Below are positions 1 to 9,992 of a stretch of 64,000 nucleotides of DNA, one piece after another. Position numbers and translations under genes: made by a program. The notes below the pieces were generated by a model that saw nothing but the letters and a program-made list of their open reading frames with translations, was not told the DNA's origin and searched no databases. Position 1 is the first letter of the stretch. Each line of letters opens with the position of its first letter. This DNA comes from Mesostigma viride (taxonomy: Eukaryota > Streptophyta > Mesostigmatophyceae > Mesostigmatales > Mesostigmataceae): assembly GCA_009746045.1 (NCBI GenBank), contig RPFO01000891.1, forward strand, positions 1,364,410 through 1,428,409, in the 5' to 3' direction.

Positions 1-128
1 CCTGGGTGTGGCCCTCTGGCAAACCCGGAAACACTAGCTTGTCCTCTTTCTTTTTTGGATCAAACCTGGGCCTGTTCAAGGCCATATTGGAGGTTGTGGT
101 CGTTCCTGCTGGTTGTGGCTGCTGCTGC

Positions 129-160
<32 letters not shown>

Positions 161-1793
161 CCGCTCCCCGCCCTCGTGCCGTGTTGGTGCAGACTCCTGG
201 GTGCCATGTCCACCCCTGCCCTGGTTGCCCCCCCTCTCCCCGTCATCCTCCCCCTCGTCCCTCTCGTCCCTCCTGCGTTTTTGCTGTGGCTGGCACGCCT
301 CCTCCGGTGCCCTGCGTTTTGTTGGCTTCAGCGAGGCCACCAGCCTCGCCACCGTGTCTGCTAGGCGGCCATGCTCGCCCGGGGTGAGCTCCCGCCCCTC
401 GTCCAGCATCTGCTGGGCCAGTGGAGTTGCCTCCGGATGTCCTCCCGGTGGACAAGGTCGCTGGACCGGGTTCGCCCCGGTGCGTCACCCTGGTCCTTGC
501 CGCTGTGCCGTCTCGGTTTGAGATGGTATGCGTTGGCTGCGACAAAAAATGGTAGAGTTGTTCGGTAGAAATGCGTTCATCCGGCATCAAACCAAATTCA
601 GCTCTTACCGCCTCCCCCATGCATCCCCTCACCGCAGCCTTCTTGATGTTCTTCGACATACGGCGTCGCTGCTTCAGCATACGCCTCTCCAGGCGACCTA
701 CGCTTGCCTCCCAGGCGGCCAGATGCCTGCGGTAGCGCTCCTCGGCTTCCCGACGAGCCGGCCCCTGCAAAGGTGCTATCTCCGCGACCTTCCGGTATTT
801 CCAGCTCTTCAGGTCGCGGGTGAGACGCTCACACCTCACCTTGGTGTGAGACATCTTCACCCGAATCCTGGCCGCGAGCGCCTCCGCCCTGTCACGCTCT
901 TGCTGCTCGCGCAGCTTCCTCTGCGCGATCACGTTCCGCCTCCGCTGCTTCTTCTCCCTCTCCGCCTTGAAGACCGCGAGCCTCCTCTGAGCCTCCTTCT
1001 CTCGCGCCTGCATAGCCGGCGTCATCTCCACCAGGTCGTCCGCTTCGGACGCCGACGGACCCGTCAAAGAATACTCCGACTCCTGCAGCACTCCATCAAT
1101 CTCCCTCGGGATCGTTGCCGACCGTCGAAGGCGCTGGAAACACGCCAGGTCCGCCCTCCGCACCACTTCATGGGTCGGCGACGCTGACCTCGGCGACGCT
1201 GACCTCCTCATCAATGCCGCGCGGACCTGGGCAGCATCCTCCATTTGTTGGGCGCGCTCACGTGCGCGCACTGCCAACCTCCGCTCTTCTGCGGACTCCT
1301 GCTCCTGCAGGCTCTGCGCCATGGCAGCATCTGCTGCCACCTGCGCACTGCGCGCCTCGTCTGCCGACGATGGCTGCAGTCCAAACAAACCCAGCGAGCT
1401 GGTTTCCGACACGCTGTCGGACTCCCCACTCTCCTCCTCCTCCGACTCGGGCCCCGCCCCCGCACCACGTGGTGCATATGGTGGTCCCCTCGGACGCACC
1501 ACCGGGGTCGACCCCCGCGCCCTACGCATCAGGGGAACGCGCACCACGACGTTCTCCACAACGTCACGGTACGTCGGGTCGGCTGCCTCCCTCGCCGCAT
1601 CCTCCGGATGCATGGGATCCTGAGCATCCCGGTTCTCGTAATCCTGGCGCATACTCTCCAGGATCGAGTCCGACGTTCCCGAGTCATCGGACATCGGGGA
1701 CGACGAAGACTGGTACCTCGTCACCGACGGCGACTCCTCCTCCGAGGAAGTCGCGCCCATAAGGGCCTTTCCCTTGTTGTTCTTGGGAGCCAT
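1..1793 (-). pseudogene. E0 Gag-like ORF, frameshifted and partial
   Basis: The start at 1793 (MAPKNNKGK) is preferred over an in-frame upstream start because C's Gag also begins MAPKN. The product is acidic and Ser-rich at the N-terminus, then a long charged helical region full of Arg, Glu and Ala (about 1130-760) likely to be a coiled coil. The first frame stops at 243. The reading continues in another frame into a glutamine run and then a segment ending PGLPEGHTQ at the window edge, so a frame change lies at about 250-330. I infer a structural Gag role from its relation to element C. No zinc knuckle is reached. Confidence 0.5.
119..161. repeat. CTG/CAG trinucleotide run (poly-Gln in E0 Gag)
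   Basis: About 14 CTG/TTG triplets. On the minus strand they read as CAG/CAA and give a glutamine run inside the shifted frame of the E0 Gag. Confidence 0.9.
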
Positions 1794-2051
1794 TGGTTCA
1801 AAAGATGGGTAAAAAAATGGAAATGGGTGTTTTGCGAACTGAACGTTTCGCACGCTCGTCGTTTTGTCGTGTATGTTTTTTGGAGTTTTTAATGCAAGTT
1901 ATGCAACACAAAGCTTGGAATGCTTGGGCACTGCCAAATGGCGTGTGTGTGCGTGAACGACGAGACACCTTGGCATTAGGATAATGTGGCACATATACTG
2001 CTGGCCAGCCGTCAACGATGGCTGGCCAGACTTTGCGTAAGTTAAACTAAC
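1794..2051 (-). other. E0 leader / LTR-like region, no ORF
   Basis: AT-richer DNA upstream of the E0 Gag start, with no credible gene. The short inverted motif AGTTAAACTAACT at 2039-2051 may mark the outer LTR end of E0, by analogy with the AGTT/AACT termini elsewhere. No second LTR copy is available for proof. Confidence 0.3.
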
Positions 2052-2279
2052 TTACTGATCTTGGACGGACTAACCTATCAGTTACAACCTGATCTAGTCA
2101 GTCCTAACATGACAACTACAGTCCCGGTACCGAGGTACCGGCTCATCACATACTGAGTACAGCCACGTGTCCATGCCACGACTGTTCTAGTCCAGCACCG
2201 TCCCAGTACCCAATTGGGCGCCGGCGGTGCTGGCACGTGTCCACTTAGGCTACAGGCGGGAGACTTAGACTAACTACCG

Positions 2280-2978
2280 GAGCGTCGACGACATCGAGCA
2301 AGAGCTGCACGGTCTGGTCGGGATCCAGACTGTGATTACAGCCTTGACCGGGTGCGTGCGGAGTTGGCGGCCAGGCGAGGAGAAGTTGCGGAGCCAGCTG
2401 GTGCGGTGCGACACGAGTTCGTGCAGGCAGCAGCGGGTGCGGGTGTACAACGTACGTTCGCAGGCGTAATTGGCGACGAGGGAGTTGCAGCGGGACCAGT
2501 TCGACGTGAGCGACGCGGGGCGGAGCGCTACAGGCGGCTGGCAGAGGTCGAGGCGGCTGCGGAAGCCATCACCGGAGGTCAGCGTGCGACACGAGTCGAC
2601 AGGAATCCGGAGCGAAGGAGAGTTCCTTTTCAGGAACTGCCCCAACCTCTTCGCGTTCGTGTGACGCGTTGGGAGGAGTTCGCCCCTCTGGGTTACGACA
2701 GTGACCTTGAGGTGGGAGCTGTGGGGGTCGCTGGTCTAGGCGACGAGGAGCTTGGCGACCGCGAGGTGCCAAGATACAACCCGCGGGGTGGTAACGACGG
2801 GTTGTCACCTGTCTACTACACTAACGGTGACGACGCTGTCATCGCGGGCCGACAGCGGGCCGACGACGGTGCCGCAGGTAGCAGGGTGCCAGAGCTTATC
2901 GTTGTGAGCGACAGCGACAGTGACAGCGACAAGGAGAACCAGGAAGCGCCCGCGGGTGACCGTGGTGGTCTTGACTGA
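2280..2978 (+). pseudogene. B ORF1: charged protein of unknown function upstream of Gag
   Basis: An open frame runs from about 2280 with no clear ATG (the longest start is a GTG at 2352) to a stop at 2976-2978. The protein is rich in Arg, Ala and Glu at the start and strongly acidic at the end (SDSDSDSDKENQE). The segment TRWEEFAPLGYDSD aligns with TRWVRNLEWDRSSG in D's ORF1 region, so this is a conserved extra ORF between LTR and Gag in the B/D lineage. I recognise no domain and give no function. The missing ATG suggests decay or a start in another frame. Confidence 0.45.
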
Positions 2979-3082
2979 GTGGTAACACTTGTCAATTTTC
3001 TTTCTTGTTCAGCAGCTTATATTCGGCTTTAATTGCTGTTTGGCCACTTGGCTGGCTGTAGCAGACCTGAACAGGGGCCATC

Positions 3083-4258
3083 ATGAGTGAGGGAGCTATT
3101 GACCAACGAGGGCGCGGTGTCGGCTTTGAGCGGCGCGGCGCTGGGATCGATGGACGCGATGGACGCGATGGACGCGGTGGAGGCCAGGCGCTAGGGGACC
3201 AAGCTGCGCTGGCAGATGATCAGAGCCAAGGATCTCAAGGCGGTCAGAACGCGCCAGCAGCAGACCAAGCTGCACCTAGGCGGCCGACCGTGGCCGAGGG
3301 GTACGCGGTGCTAAGCCAGTTTCATGCAGTCCATCAAGGACAATTGGCAGCCCCGGGACGCGGAGAGGATGTTGGAGGACATGAACTTGTACACTGACAT
3401 ATACACCGGTGACAAACTTCGCATCCTGGCGTCTAGTGCCTACATAAGGCAGTCGGCAAGGCGGCTGTTCAAGTTCGTCCGGGAGCGACATACCGCGGGG
3501 GATACCTGGACTGCGTTTATGACGCGACTCAGGGTGTTCCTGAGTGATAAGAGGACCATAGATGGTTCTCACCTGAAACAGCAGTACCTGGACTACAAGC
3601 CCATCAAGGGGCAGCTATAGTGGTCCACGCCTTTGAAGACTTTGTCAAGCTGAGGGAGGACGCCATGGCCAAAGGGCTCTTCGTTGCAGACCGGATGGCC
3701 ATGGGCGACTTTCTCAAGTCGCTGCAGCTGGATCCTGTCACAATGGATAACGTGACCATCCACATGCGCCAAGTCCATGGCTGGGCTGCCATGACGGACC
3801 AGCTGTATGAGTGTTTCAGCGGCAAGTATGTAGGCGGTAAGCGCCCACGTCAAGGGGACGAGGAGGCAGCTGAGCCTGCAGTTAAGTCCATGAGGGGATC
3901 GGGCCACGGGGGCCCAGCGTCCTCGAGGGGGCCTGAGACCTCTTCTAGGGGTCGAGGAAGGTCCAGGAGGGGGCGTGGCAGAATGGCTGGACGGGGGACA
4001 CCTCCGAAGTCGGGGCATCCACAGTCCCAGTTTGACTTCAAGAGGGTGGGTGGTCCTCCCAAGGCTGGACCCAGCAGTGGGACCTCACGGGACATCAGTC
4101 AGGTGGAATGTTATTTCTGCCAAGGGAAGGGTCACTTCAGGAATGAGTGTCCTTCGTACCTGAGGCAGGAAGGTCAGAGCAAGCCAGCTCAGGGTGGCAG
4201 CAAGGAGAAGGCTGGTCCATCCCAGGATAAGGGCAAGGGCAAGGCTGTTGATCATTGA
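3083..4258 (+). pseudogene. B Gag with CCHC zinc knuckle, broken by frameshifts
   Basis: Three overlapping frames form one Gag. The first (3083-3397) is a Gly/Asp/Arg-rich N-terminus. The second (3324-3618) is a helical capsid-like region. The third (from about 3620) carries more helices, a Gly/Arg-rich stretch and the knuckle CYFCQGKGHFRNEC (C-x2-C-x4-H-x4-C, about 4108-4149). Shifts lie near 3320-3390 and at 3615-3620. It would package the element RNA. D's Gag on the minus strand has the same layout, with knuckle CFVCGKEGHWRREC. Confidence 0.7.
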
Positions 4259-4675
4259 CTTGAGCCTGCACACATCCCTGAACCCTGGAGGGTGCCCCCA
4301 GGGGTGTGTAATGTAGCTGCTAGTGAAGGCAGTGAGGGGCAGCCCCATGCTCTAGTGACAGAGCCTATTGGACACGATGGGGCAAGCTTGGTTACCACAG
4401 AGAGTATGCCAGCTGTAGCTGCAGTGGTTACTCGCCAACGTGCCCGCCATGGCGGTGCTGAGCCTGAGGTAGGACCTGGTGCTGTGGACCCAGGTGGATC
4501 TCAGAAGCATTCTGACCGTGCAGGACTGGCACAGGATGGTCAGGATGAGGATAGGGCTGGAGACAGTCTGACAGGCACGACCCTGGTGCCTCCTGTACAT
4601 TATTAAGGGATCTGTACATACCTTGAGTGCTAATAATGACAATAAAAGATTTTCTCTCTTGTATGACATTGCCTC
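4259..4675 (+). pseudogene. B pol N-terminal segment, up to the A insertion
   Basis: This is a low-complexity linker between Gag and integrase, followed by codons for SLLYDIAS that lead into the zinc-binding part of the integrase. The frame is cut at 4675 by element A and resumes at 10446 with RLHTMFGHA. D has a comparable linker before its integrase. A shift lies within the linker near 4600, after the stop closing the frame PPVHY. Confidence 0.6.
4671..4675. other. Target-site duplication GCCTC, left of A
   Basis: GCCTC immediately precedes the left LTR of A and is repeated at 10441-10445 directly after the right LTR. The 5-bp duplication is typical of LTR retrotransposon integration. Confidence 0.9.
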
Positions 4676-5123
4676 AGTTGTAAAGCATTACAAATGATGC
4701 TGGGCAGGGCTCGGAAAAATACTGCCGGAACGACACATTGAAATAAACGTATGCATTATTCTGTCCAGGTTTTCTGTTATGCAATATATCAGTTTGCCGC
4801 ACGTGATGTTGATTATCTGGATGCGGACAATGAATCCGGCGCGACTCATGTCGTTGGCCAAAATGGTTGCCACAATGGTTGCAGTCTTGCCACGGGTTGT
4901 TAAGATATAACCATGGCAGACTGAAGTTTGGCGTCTGGTGTCTAGAAGGTTCCATGTGCACAACGCATACTGCATGGCCATACTTGTAACGACAGTGCAT
5001 GCAGGACAAGGTTTCTAGGCATCTCTAGAAGGTTGACGCTGTAAATGTATAAATTAAAGCAATAAACAGCGGCCAAGGAGCCGCAGCCATTGCAACCAAA
5101 CCCTTCCAAAGTCTTTCTCAACT
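4676..5123 (+). repeat. A left LTR (448 bp)
   Basis: Begins AGTTGTAAAG and ends TCTCAACT. A TATA-like TGTATAAATT is at about 5046-5055 and an AATAAA at 5061-5066, in the expected promoter/poly(A) part of an LTR. Any protein readable on its minus strand is a shadow, since the same frames appear in the right LTR. Confidence 0.93.
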
Positions 5124-5151
5124 CGTACTCTTAATCACACATTTTTTTTCC

Positions 5152-6196
5152 ATGGCTCGTAGCCGTGCTGCAGCAAGCGCTGAGACTGACGCCATTGTCC
5201 TGACTGGACAGGACAAGAAGGAAATGAACAAATTAAAGCAGCACGAATTGGCAATGCGTTTGCTGCCCAAGCCGCTGCCACCCGGCAGCAAGGACCCGGA
5301 GAAGAAGGACTACTACGACGGCCTGGGGTACTGGTACGCGAAGACAGCGAGTTTCCTGGACAACGACCACGTTGCTACGTTGCGATTCAGTGGACACGGC
5401 TCGTCGGGAATGCCGGCCGTCCGTGATTTGATCCGGATTGCCCACGAGAAGAAGATGGAGTGGGCGGACTTTTACAGCCGTTTGAAGGAACTCCTGGTGC
5501 CCGAGGGCCTGCTCAAGTCGATCAAAGATATGATGCGGATCCTCACTTTCGAGGTGTCGGGCGACCCGGTCCAGGCGACACTGGCATTCGAGAGGATGCT
5601 GGAAGACACTACGTTGACTTTTCCAGATGATTTCAGCGTCGTGCTTTTCCTGGGCAAGGCCCTCGCCAGTGGTGTGATTACTGACAGCAGTATCCAAGGC
5701 TTGGCTCCCGTCCTGACTCCTGACAAAGGAAAAGCTGGAAAGCAGGGCTGCCAGCTTTACTGCCATCCGGGAGGCCTTCGCCCTCGGTGGCGCGGCACAG
5801 GAATTGGCGGGAAGGGGATCTGCCACCAAGCCCGCGGGAACAGCAAGCATCAGTGCTGTTTTGGGGGAGGGCGACAGACGCGAGAAGTGCCCGAGGTGCC
5901 AGGGCACTGGCCACAACCGTGACAGCTGCAATGCCAACAAGAATTTTCCTCTGTCGACCAATTTGTGTGGCAAATGCCACAAGCCAGGCCACAAGGCCAG
6001 GTTTTGCAAGTCCGGCAGGCAGCCGGACAAGAAAAACGATGCCACAGCCGACGAGGGTAAGGCCGGGCCCATTAGGAGGCCTCGTCGGAGTATGCGCTGG
6101 GTTCGTCCCCAGCAGGCGCAGCAGGCGCAACAGGCGCAGCAGGCGCAGCAGGCGCAGCAGGCGCGGCAGGCGCAGCAGGCGCAGCAGGGAAACTAG
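5152..6196 (+). CDS. A Gag (capsid-like region plus two CCHC knuckles), one frame change
   Basis: The ATG at 5152 (MARSRAAAS) is the first after the left LTR, 28 bp downstream. A helical capsid-like domain of the copia Gag type spans about residues 20-195. Near 5720-5735, in an A-rich stretch, the frame moves by one and continues through TAIREAFALGG to two knuckles: CPRCQGTGHNRDSC and CGKCHKPGHKARFC (both C-x2-C-x4-H-x4-C). The tail is a QAQ repeat, with a stop at 6194-6196. The shift could be an assembly indel, a mutation or programmed frameshifting. Confidence 0.8.
6112..6190 (+). repeat. 9-bp GCAGCAGGC-type repeat at the end of A Gag
   Basis: About eight or nine units of GCAGGCGCA give a repeated Gln-Ala-Gln tail. 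It is in frame and has single-base variants. Confidence 0.85.
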
Positions 6197-6261
6197 ACGG
6201 CCCAGGACAGGGCGTATTCGACAGTGATAGGGTTCTGCAGTCTAGCCCAGCGGAGCGGCCA

Positions 6262-7077
6262 TTGGCAAATGAGAATCAAGGGGCAGCACAAGATTTATCG
6301 GACAGTGTACCCGTAACTGATGGTAATGAAAAGCTTGTTTCTATTTACGGAATTGCCTCTCGTCTGCACACATTATTTGGCCATGGCACAAATGCTTATA
6401 AATTTGCAAATGCACTGGGTGGGGCAGAGCTTTTGGCAGCATGTCGAGATTGCTATGCGCATTGTCCTGTGTGTCAGGCTACTGGGCCAAAGCTTCCCCG
6501 CCACCATGCTAAGCATCCCTCCGCATGCAAAGGGCAGATTGTAGGCGACGTACTGTTCTGGGCGTTTCTCCCTTATTTCATAGCCATAGATAGGTATGCT
6601 CATAATGTAGCAGTCATCCCGCTGCGGGGTCAGTCAGCGGAAGATTTGGCGGAGGCTATTGACATTCTCTCTGCGTTTTTCTCTCCTATTGAGTCATTAC
6701 AAGTGGACAGGCAGTTCGCATGCTTTGAGGGCAAGCCGGGGTTTGAGTACCTCCGGACAGGGGGCCGTCAAGACCATGAAGGGCAAGGTTTGGTGGAACG
6801 TGCTGTGCAGGAATTTAAACAAGCTGCACGGCGGAACGGTGAGGCTGCTCTTGGTTCTTATGCTTCCCGTTTAGTGTGGGCTTTGCATATTTCTGCATGC
6901 CTAAACCGCCGTGTGCTCCTTTCAGTGCCTTCGCGCAATTGTGTTATCACTGCAGAGGGCTTGCAGCATGGCCACTACCTGCCTGAAGTAGAGAGGAATG
7001 GGCACAGCATTTGCAGCAAAAGTTTGCCAATCTGGTTCGAAGGGATATGCGTAGGCCGGTTACCGCCTATAGCGTAG
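6262..7077 (+). CDS. A Pol, integrase domain
   Basis: In order: a zinc-binding HHCC-type region (SRLHTLFGHG then CPVCQATG), then a retroviral integrase core. Its acidic residues are FIAIDRYAH (first Asp), LQVDRQFAC (second Asp) and QGLVERAVQEF (Glu). It lies directly after Gag with no protease-like sequence between, unlike standard Ty1/copia elements. The frame is lost near 7000 and resumes at about 7011. The start is arbitrary, since the product is probably part of a Gag-Pol read-through. It would catalyse 3' processing and strand transfer of element cDNA. Confidence 0.82.
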   Translation: MANENQGAAQDLSDSVPVTDGNEKLVSIYGIASRLHTLFGHGTNAYKFANALGGAELLAACRDCYAHCPVCQATGPKLPRHHAKHPSACKGQIVGDVLFWAFLPYFIAIDRYAHNVAVIPLRGQSAEDLAEAIDILSAFFSPIESLQVDRQFACFEGKPGFEYLRTGGRQDHEGQGLVERAVQEFKQAARRNGEAALGSYASRLVWALHISACLNRRVLLSVPSRNCVITAEGLQHGHYLPEVERNGHSICSKSLPIWFEGICVGRLPPIA

Positions 7078-7859
7078 GGGACCAGGTTTGGATTCATGAT
7101 GAGGGCTCCTTTGGCAAGAGGGGACAATGGGAGGGCCCAGCCACGGTGGAGGCTGTGGACGTGCATGTACGCAAGGCGATTGTGTCCTTGCAGGGCAAGC
7201 AACACCACATTCCCTGGAGCAGACTCAAGCCTTACCTGCCGCACACGAGCGCATGGGAGCGACTTCTCCACTACTACGCGGACGTGGCGCACTTCGTGCG
7301 AGAGCCAGGTGATGTTCCCACCTCTCCCCCTCGTTCTCTGCCTGCCTCTGACCCTATGGATGTCTTTGTGGGGAATAGCGAGGACGATGGTGACGTAGAT
7401 GATGATGGGGACGTGCGGGCTCTAGCGGAGGATGTTCGAGGCGTAATGAGCGAGCCCCCTGCTGACCTGCGCGAGGGTAGTAGGGCGGGCTTTACTCCTG
7501 CCGTTAGCCAGGATCCGGCTGCCGTTAGTCAGCCTAGCCAGGGGCGTGGTGGTTTGCTGAACAAGATTGTGCTAGGGCTGAGGCGCCGAGACAATACCAT
7601 GGGGCTTGCTTCCCTTCGCAACCCAACCTGTGCAATGGGCAGTGCACCACCTCAGCTTGACCCGAGCATCGCTGTGATTTCCTCACTCTCGGCCACTTGG
7701 TCACTTCAGTGTGGGCTTCTCGTAGACACCCAAGCCCAGGTCTCCATTATTGGGGAGTATTGTGTAGATGATGATTGTCCCTTGTTTCCCTCCGGTGGAC
7801 CCAGGTCACTGACTTTGCTAGGTCGGGGTCTTACAAGGTCTTGGGGGAGATCCCACTAG
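7011..7859 (+). CDS. A Pol, integrase C-terminal domain and start of the protease-like domain
   Basis: The N-terminal part has the SH3-like integrase C-terminal pattern (YSVGDQVWIHDEG, GQWEGPATV, IPWSRLKPY) seen in B, C and D. An acidic linker follows (EDDGDVDDDGDV). At about 7723 comes the protease-like active-site motif LLVDTQAQVSII, where DTQA stands in place of the usual DTGA. The frame is lost near 7790; the second half of the protease fold is read in the next frame. Confidence 0.75.
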   Translation: MQQKFANLVRRDMRRPVTAYSVGDQVWIHDEGSFGKRGQWEGPATVEAVDVHVRKAIVSLQGKQHHIPWSRLKPYLPHTSAWERLLHYYADVAHFVREPGDVPTSPPRSLPASDPMDVFVGNSEDDGDVDDDGDVRALAEDVRGVMSEPPADLREGSRAGFTPAVSQDPAAVSQPSQGRGGLLNKIVLGLRRRDNTMGLASLRNPTCAMGSAPPQLDPSIAVISSLSATWSLQCGLLVDTQAQVSIIGEYCVDDDCPLFPSGGPRSLTLLGRGLTRSWGRSH

Positions 7860-9766
7860 AGATCCTGGGTGTTGAGACGCCTATGTGTGTGGTGGAGGGA
7901 TACGAGGGCCCAGCACTTTTGGGGCAGCCATTCTTGTCCCTACCCGGGGTCACAGTTAGTAGCACACAGTTGTCTCGAGCGGGATTCGGTTACCTGAGAT
8001 TAAACAATTTCTCCCTTGATGTAGCGACTAGGGGCCTCTCCTTGCCTATGGTGGCAGCCCTGAAAGGGGTAGAGTACAATGATTCTGAGTTGCCTCCTGC
8101 CCGTGATCTCATTACCCCTAAGGCCCTTACCCCTGAAAGCTTGGGGCTTAATTTTCATGACTTTGCTAAAGAGAGCCCCATGTCCTTCTTTGATGTAGCC
8201 AGGCACGTCTCGACTGAGGAGGGTCTAGACAATACCCAAGGTGCCATCTTGGCTGCGGGGGAACGATGGCTAGGGCTGGGGTGTGTGGAGCCTGTGGATG
8301 TTGTACCGAGGGATGGCAGATTGCTTCGCTTTAAGTGGACATTTCAGATGAAGCCCGTCCCGGGCACTGATAGGAAAGTAGAATTCGCTAGACCTGTAGT
8401 GCTAGAGTTTTCTGGATCTTCTGACCTGCCCCCTTCAGCCTTGACTGCGCCAGGTTTAAACAAGGATACGTGGCGCATGGTAGTGTGCTTTCATCTAGGG
8501 CGCTTGAATAGGGGCATGCCACATGGGTCCGCTGTGCTAGATTTTTCAAAGGCCTACCTCCACGGGGATGCCAATGAAAGTGCTCGGCTATGGGATGGCA
8601 CCACGCCCCTCTATGTTAGGACACCCAAAATCTGGGAGCCTCTTGTAGGAAAGAAGTTTATGCGGTTGATAAAGGCGGTTGATGGGACCGTGGCTGGTCC
8701 ACGGGCTTGGCGCCTGAGCCTAGAGCGCCTTCTCCTTGACACAGCTCGCATGGTGTACAGTGACTTGGACCCCTCCTTGTTTGTGGGCGTCTGGAAGGGC
8801 GAGCTGGTGTTTGTGTTCGTGCATGCGGATGACTGTGATTGCTTTGGCCCGCGTGAATGGATTGCCTGGTTCCATAGCATTGTGCATGCCAGGTACCCTG
8901 TGGGCAAGCTTATTTTCCGTGAGCCGGGCAAGGTGGTTCAGTTCATGGGCATGGACACTCTCATGGATCACGATGAGCACGGCAAGTGGGCGATGTTGCT
9001 TCAGCCCAAGGGCAGCTATGTGCAGGATTTGGTTAAGGAGGTAATGAGCAGCAGTGGGCCGCTTCTTGCGTCTGAGTGTGGGACATTGCGTGGCAAGCTT
9101 AATATTTGGCTGGCCTGCACCACTAGCCCTGATTTGGCTGTCCTTAGCCGACTGCCTGACAATGTACTGTGCCTTATTGACCGTGCGGTGATTGTGCAGT
9201 ACCTCCTGGCCTCACCCGGGTTGATGTTACAAGGTGTAGACTGGGATAAGCCCGTGGAGCTTGTGTCTTATTGCGACAGTTCCCTAGATGCCCGCGTGCT
9301 CACCAAGATGCGTGGTAGGTGCGCTGCTGTCACTACCATTTGCAACGCTGACCAACCCACGATGTCTTCCATCTTTGCATGGTATTCCCGTTTGCACCGC
9401 CGCGTGTATGTGGGATCCGACACCGCTGAGGCGCGCGCATACTGCGAGGCTGCGAGCGAGCTGTCCTACTTCCACGCGCTCATTTGCTGGATTCTCGCGG
9501 TGGGCGGCACCACTCCGCATCTCCGTCGCGTGATACGCACGGACAGCCAGGCGGTTGTTGATTTCATTGAGAACCCTTATGCCCGCACACGGGACTTGGA
9601 CTTCCTCAGGGTCAAGGAGTTCTCTGATTGTGTCAGTACCCAGCATGTGCCGGGCGAAAGGAACTACTCCGATGCCCTTACTAAACTGTATAGCTCAGCT
9701 AAGGCACAGTACCCGCTTCTGCGACACACGATGAATAGGCTATCACTGGGTCAGTCTTCGCACTAG
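7775..9766 (+). CDS. A Pol, protease end, reverse transcriptase and RNase H
   Basis: The first approximately 60 residues complete the protease-like domain (EILGVETPMCVVEGY, PALLGQPF, matching the ILG-containing flap/core of retropepsins). A copia-type RT follows: DFSKAYLHGDANES holds the first catalytic Asp, FVFVHADDCDCF the double-Asp motif with His-Ala where Tyr-Val is usual. RNase H has CDSSLDARVLTKMRG, DTAEARAYCEA, TDSQAVVDF and NYSDALTK, the expected spacing for a copia RNase H. The stop at 9764-9766 precedes a 226-bp 3' UTR and the right LTR. Confidence 0.85.
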   Translation: MSLVSLRWTQVTDFARSGSYKVLGEIPLEILGVETPMCVVEGYEGPALLGQPFLSLPGVTVSSTQLSRAGFGYLRLNNFSLDVATRGLSLPMVAALKGVEYNDSELPPARDLITPKALTPESLGLNFHDFAKESPMSFFDVARHVSTEEGLDNTQGAILAAGERWLGLGCVEPVDVVPRDGRLLRFKWTFQMKPVPGTDRKVEFARPVVLEFSGSSDLPPSALTAPGLNKDTWRMVVCFHLGRLNRGMPHGSAVLDFSKAYLHGDANESARLWDGTTPLYVRTPKIWEPLVGKKFMRLIKAVDGTVAGPRAWRLSLERLLLDTARMVYSDLDPSLFVGVWKGELVFVFVHADDCDCFGPREWIAWFHSIVHARYPVGKLIFREPGKVVQFMGMDTLMDHDEHGKWAMLLQPKGSYVQDLVKEVMSSSGPLLASECGTLRGKLNIWLACTTSPDLAVLSRLPDNVLCLIDRAVIVQYLLASPGLMLQGVDWDKPVELVSYCDSSLDARVLTKMRGRCAAVTTICNADQPTMSSIFAWYSRLHRRVYVGSDTAEARAYCEAASELSYFHALICWILAVGGTTPHLRRVIRTDSQAVVDFIENPYARTRDLDFLRVKEFSDCVSTQHVPGERNYSDALTKLYSSAKAQYPLLRHTMNRLSLGQSSH

Positions 9767-9992
9767 TTGAGTTGCGTTGAACCATGAATGGCCCCGCGCC
9801 ACGGGTTTTCAGCCTTGGTAGGTTTTCCCCGGGAGTGATTACCTATATTGTATAATAATGTTCAGTGGGCATTACCCTCTGAGACTATGTCGGTGTTGTA
9901 GTTGCTATTCATGATGGCATGGCCCGCGCGGCCGTTAATGACTGATAAGAGTACGCTGGCCATCTTTGCCACATGAAAAAGAAAAGTGCTGG
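9767..9992 (+). other. A 3' UTR with polypurine tract
   Basis: Non-coding. It ends in GAAAAAGAAAAGTGCTGG immediately before the right LTR, the expected position of the plus-strand primer. The same -TGG/-TTGG ending occurs before the 3' LTRs of D and probably B. Confidence 0.7.

Larger units (their letters stand above)
1..2051 (-). mobile_element. E0: partial copia-like LTR retrotransposon, 5' part
   Basis: The 5' part of an LTR element is read on the minus strand and continues beyond position 1. The Gag-like ORF begins with MAPKN, as in element C, and near the window edge reaches a segment (PGLPEGHTQ) matching the C Gag segment RGLPEGYTRQQ, so E0 and C are relatives. A possible outer LTR end is the AACT at 2048-2051, since the LTRs of A, C and D are bounded by AGTT...AACT. 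The inner LTR boundary was not found. The 3' two thirds of the element are outside the window. Confidence 0.55.

Noticed and set aside
528-1892. Several plus-strand ORFs of 200+ codons over the E0 Gag
   Set aside because: GC-rich antisense shadows of the minus-strand Gag; Arg/Pro/His-biased with no domain.
2040-2275. A complete 236-bp B 5' LTR bounded by AGTT and AACT
   Set aside because: No matching copy was seen at B's 3' end (20453-21150). At most the last part is a remnant.
4674-5009. Minus-strand ORFs in A's LTR, repeated at 9862-10326
   Set aside because: They lie in the LTR and are duplicated simply because the LTR is. No protein features.
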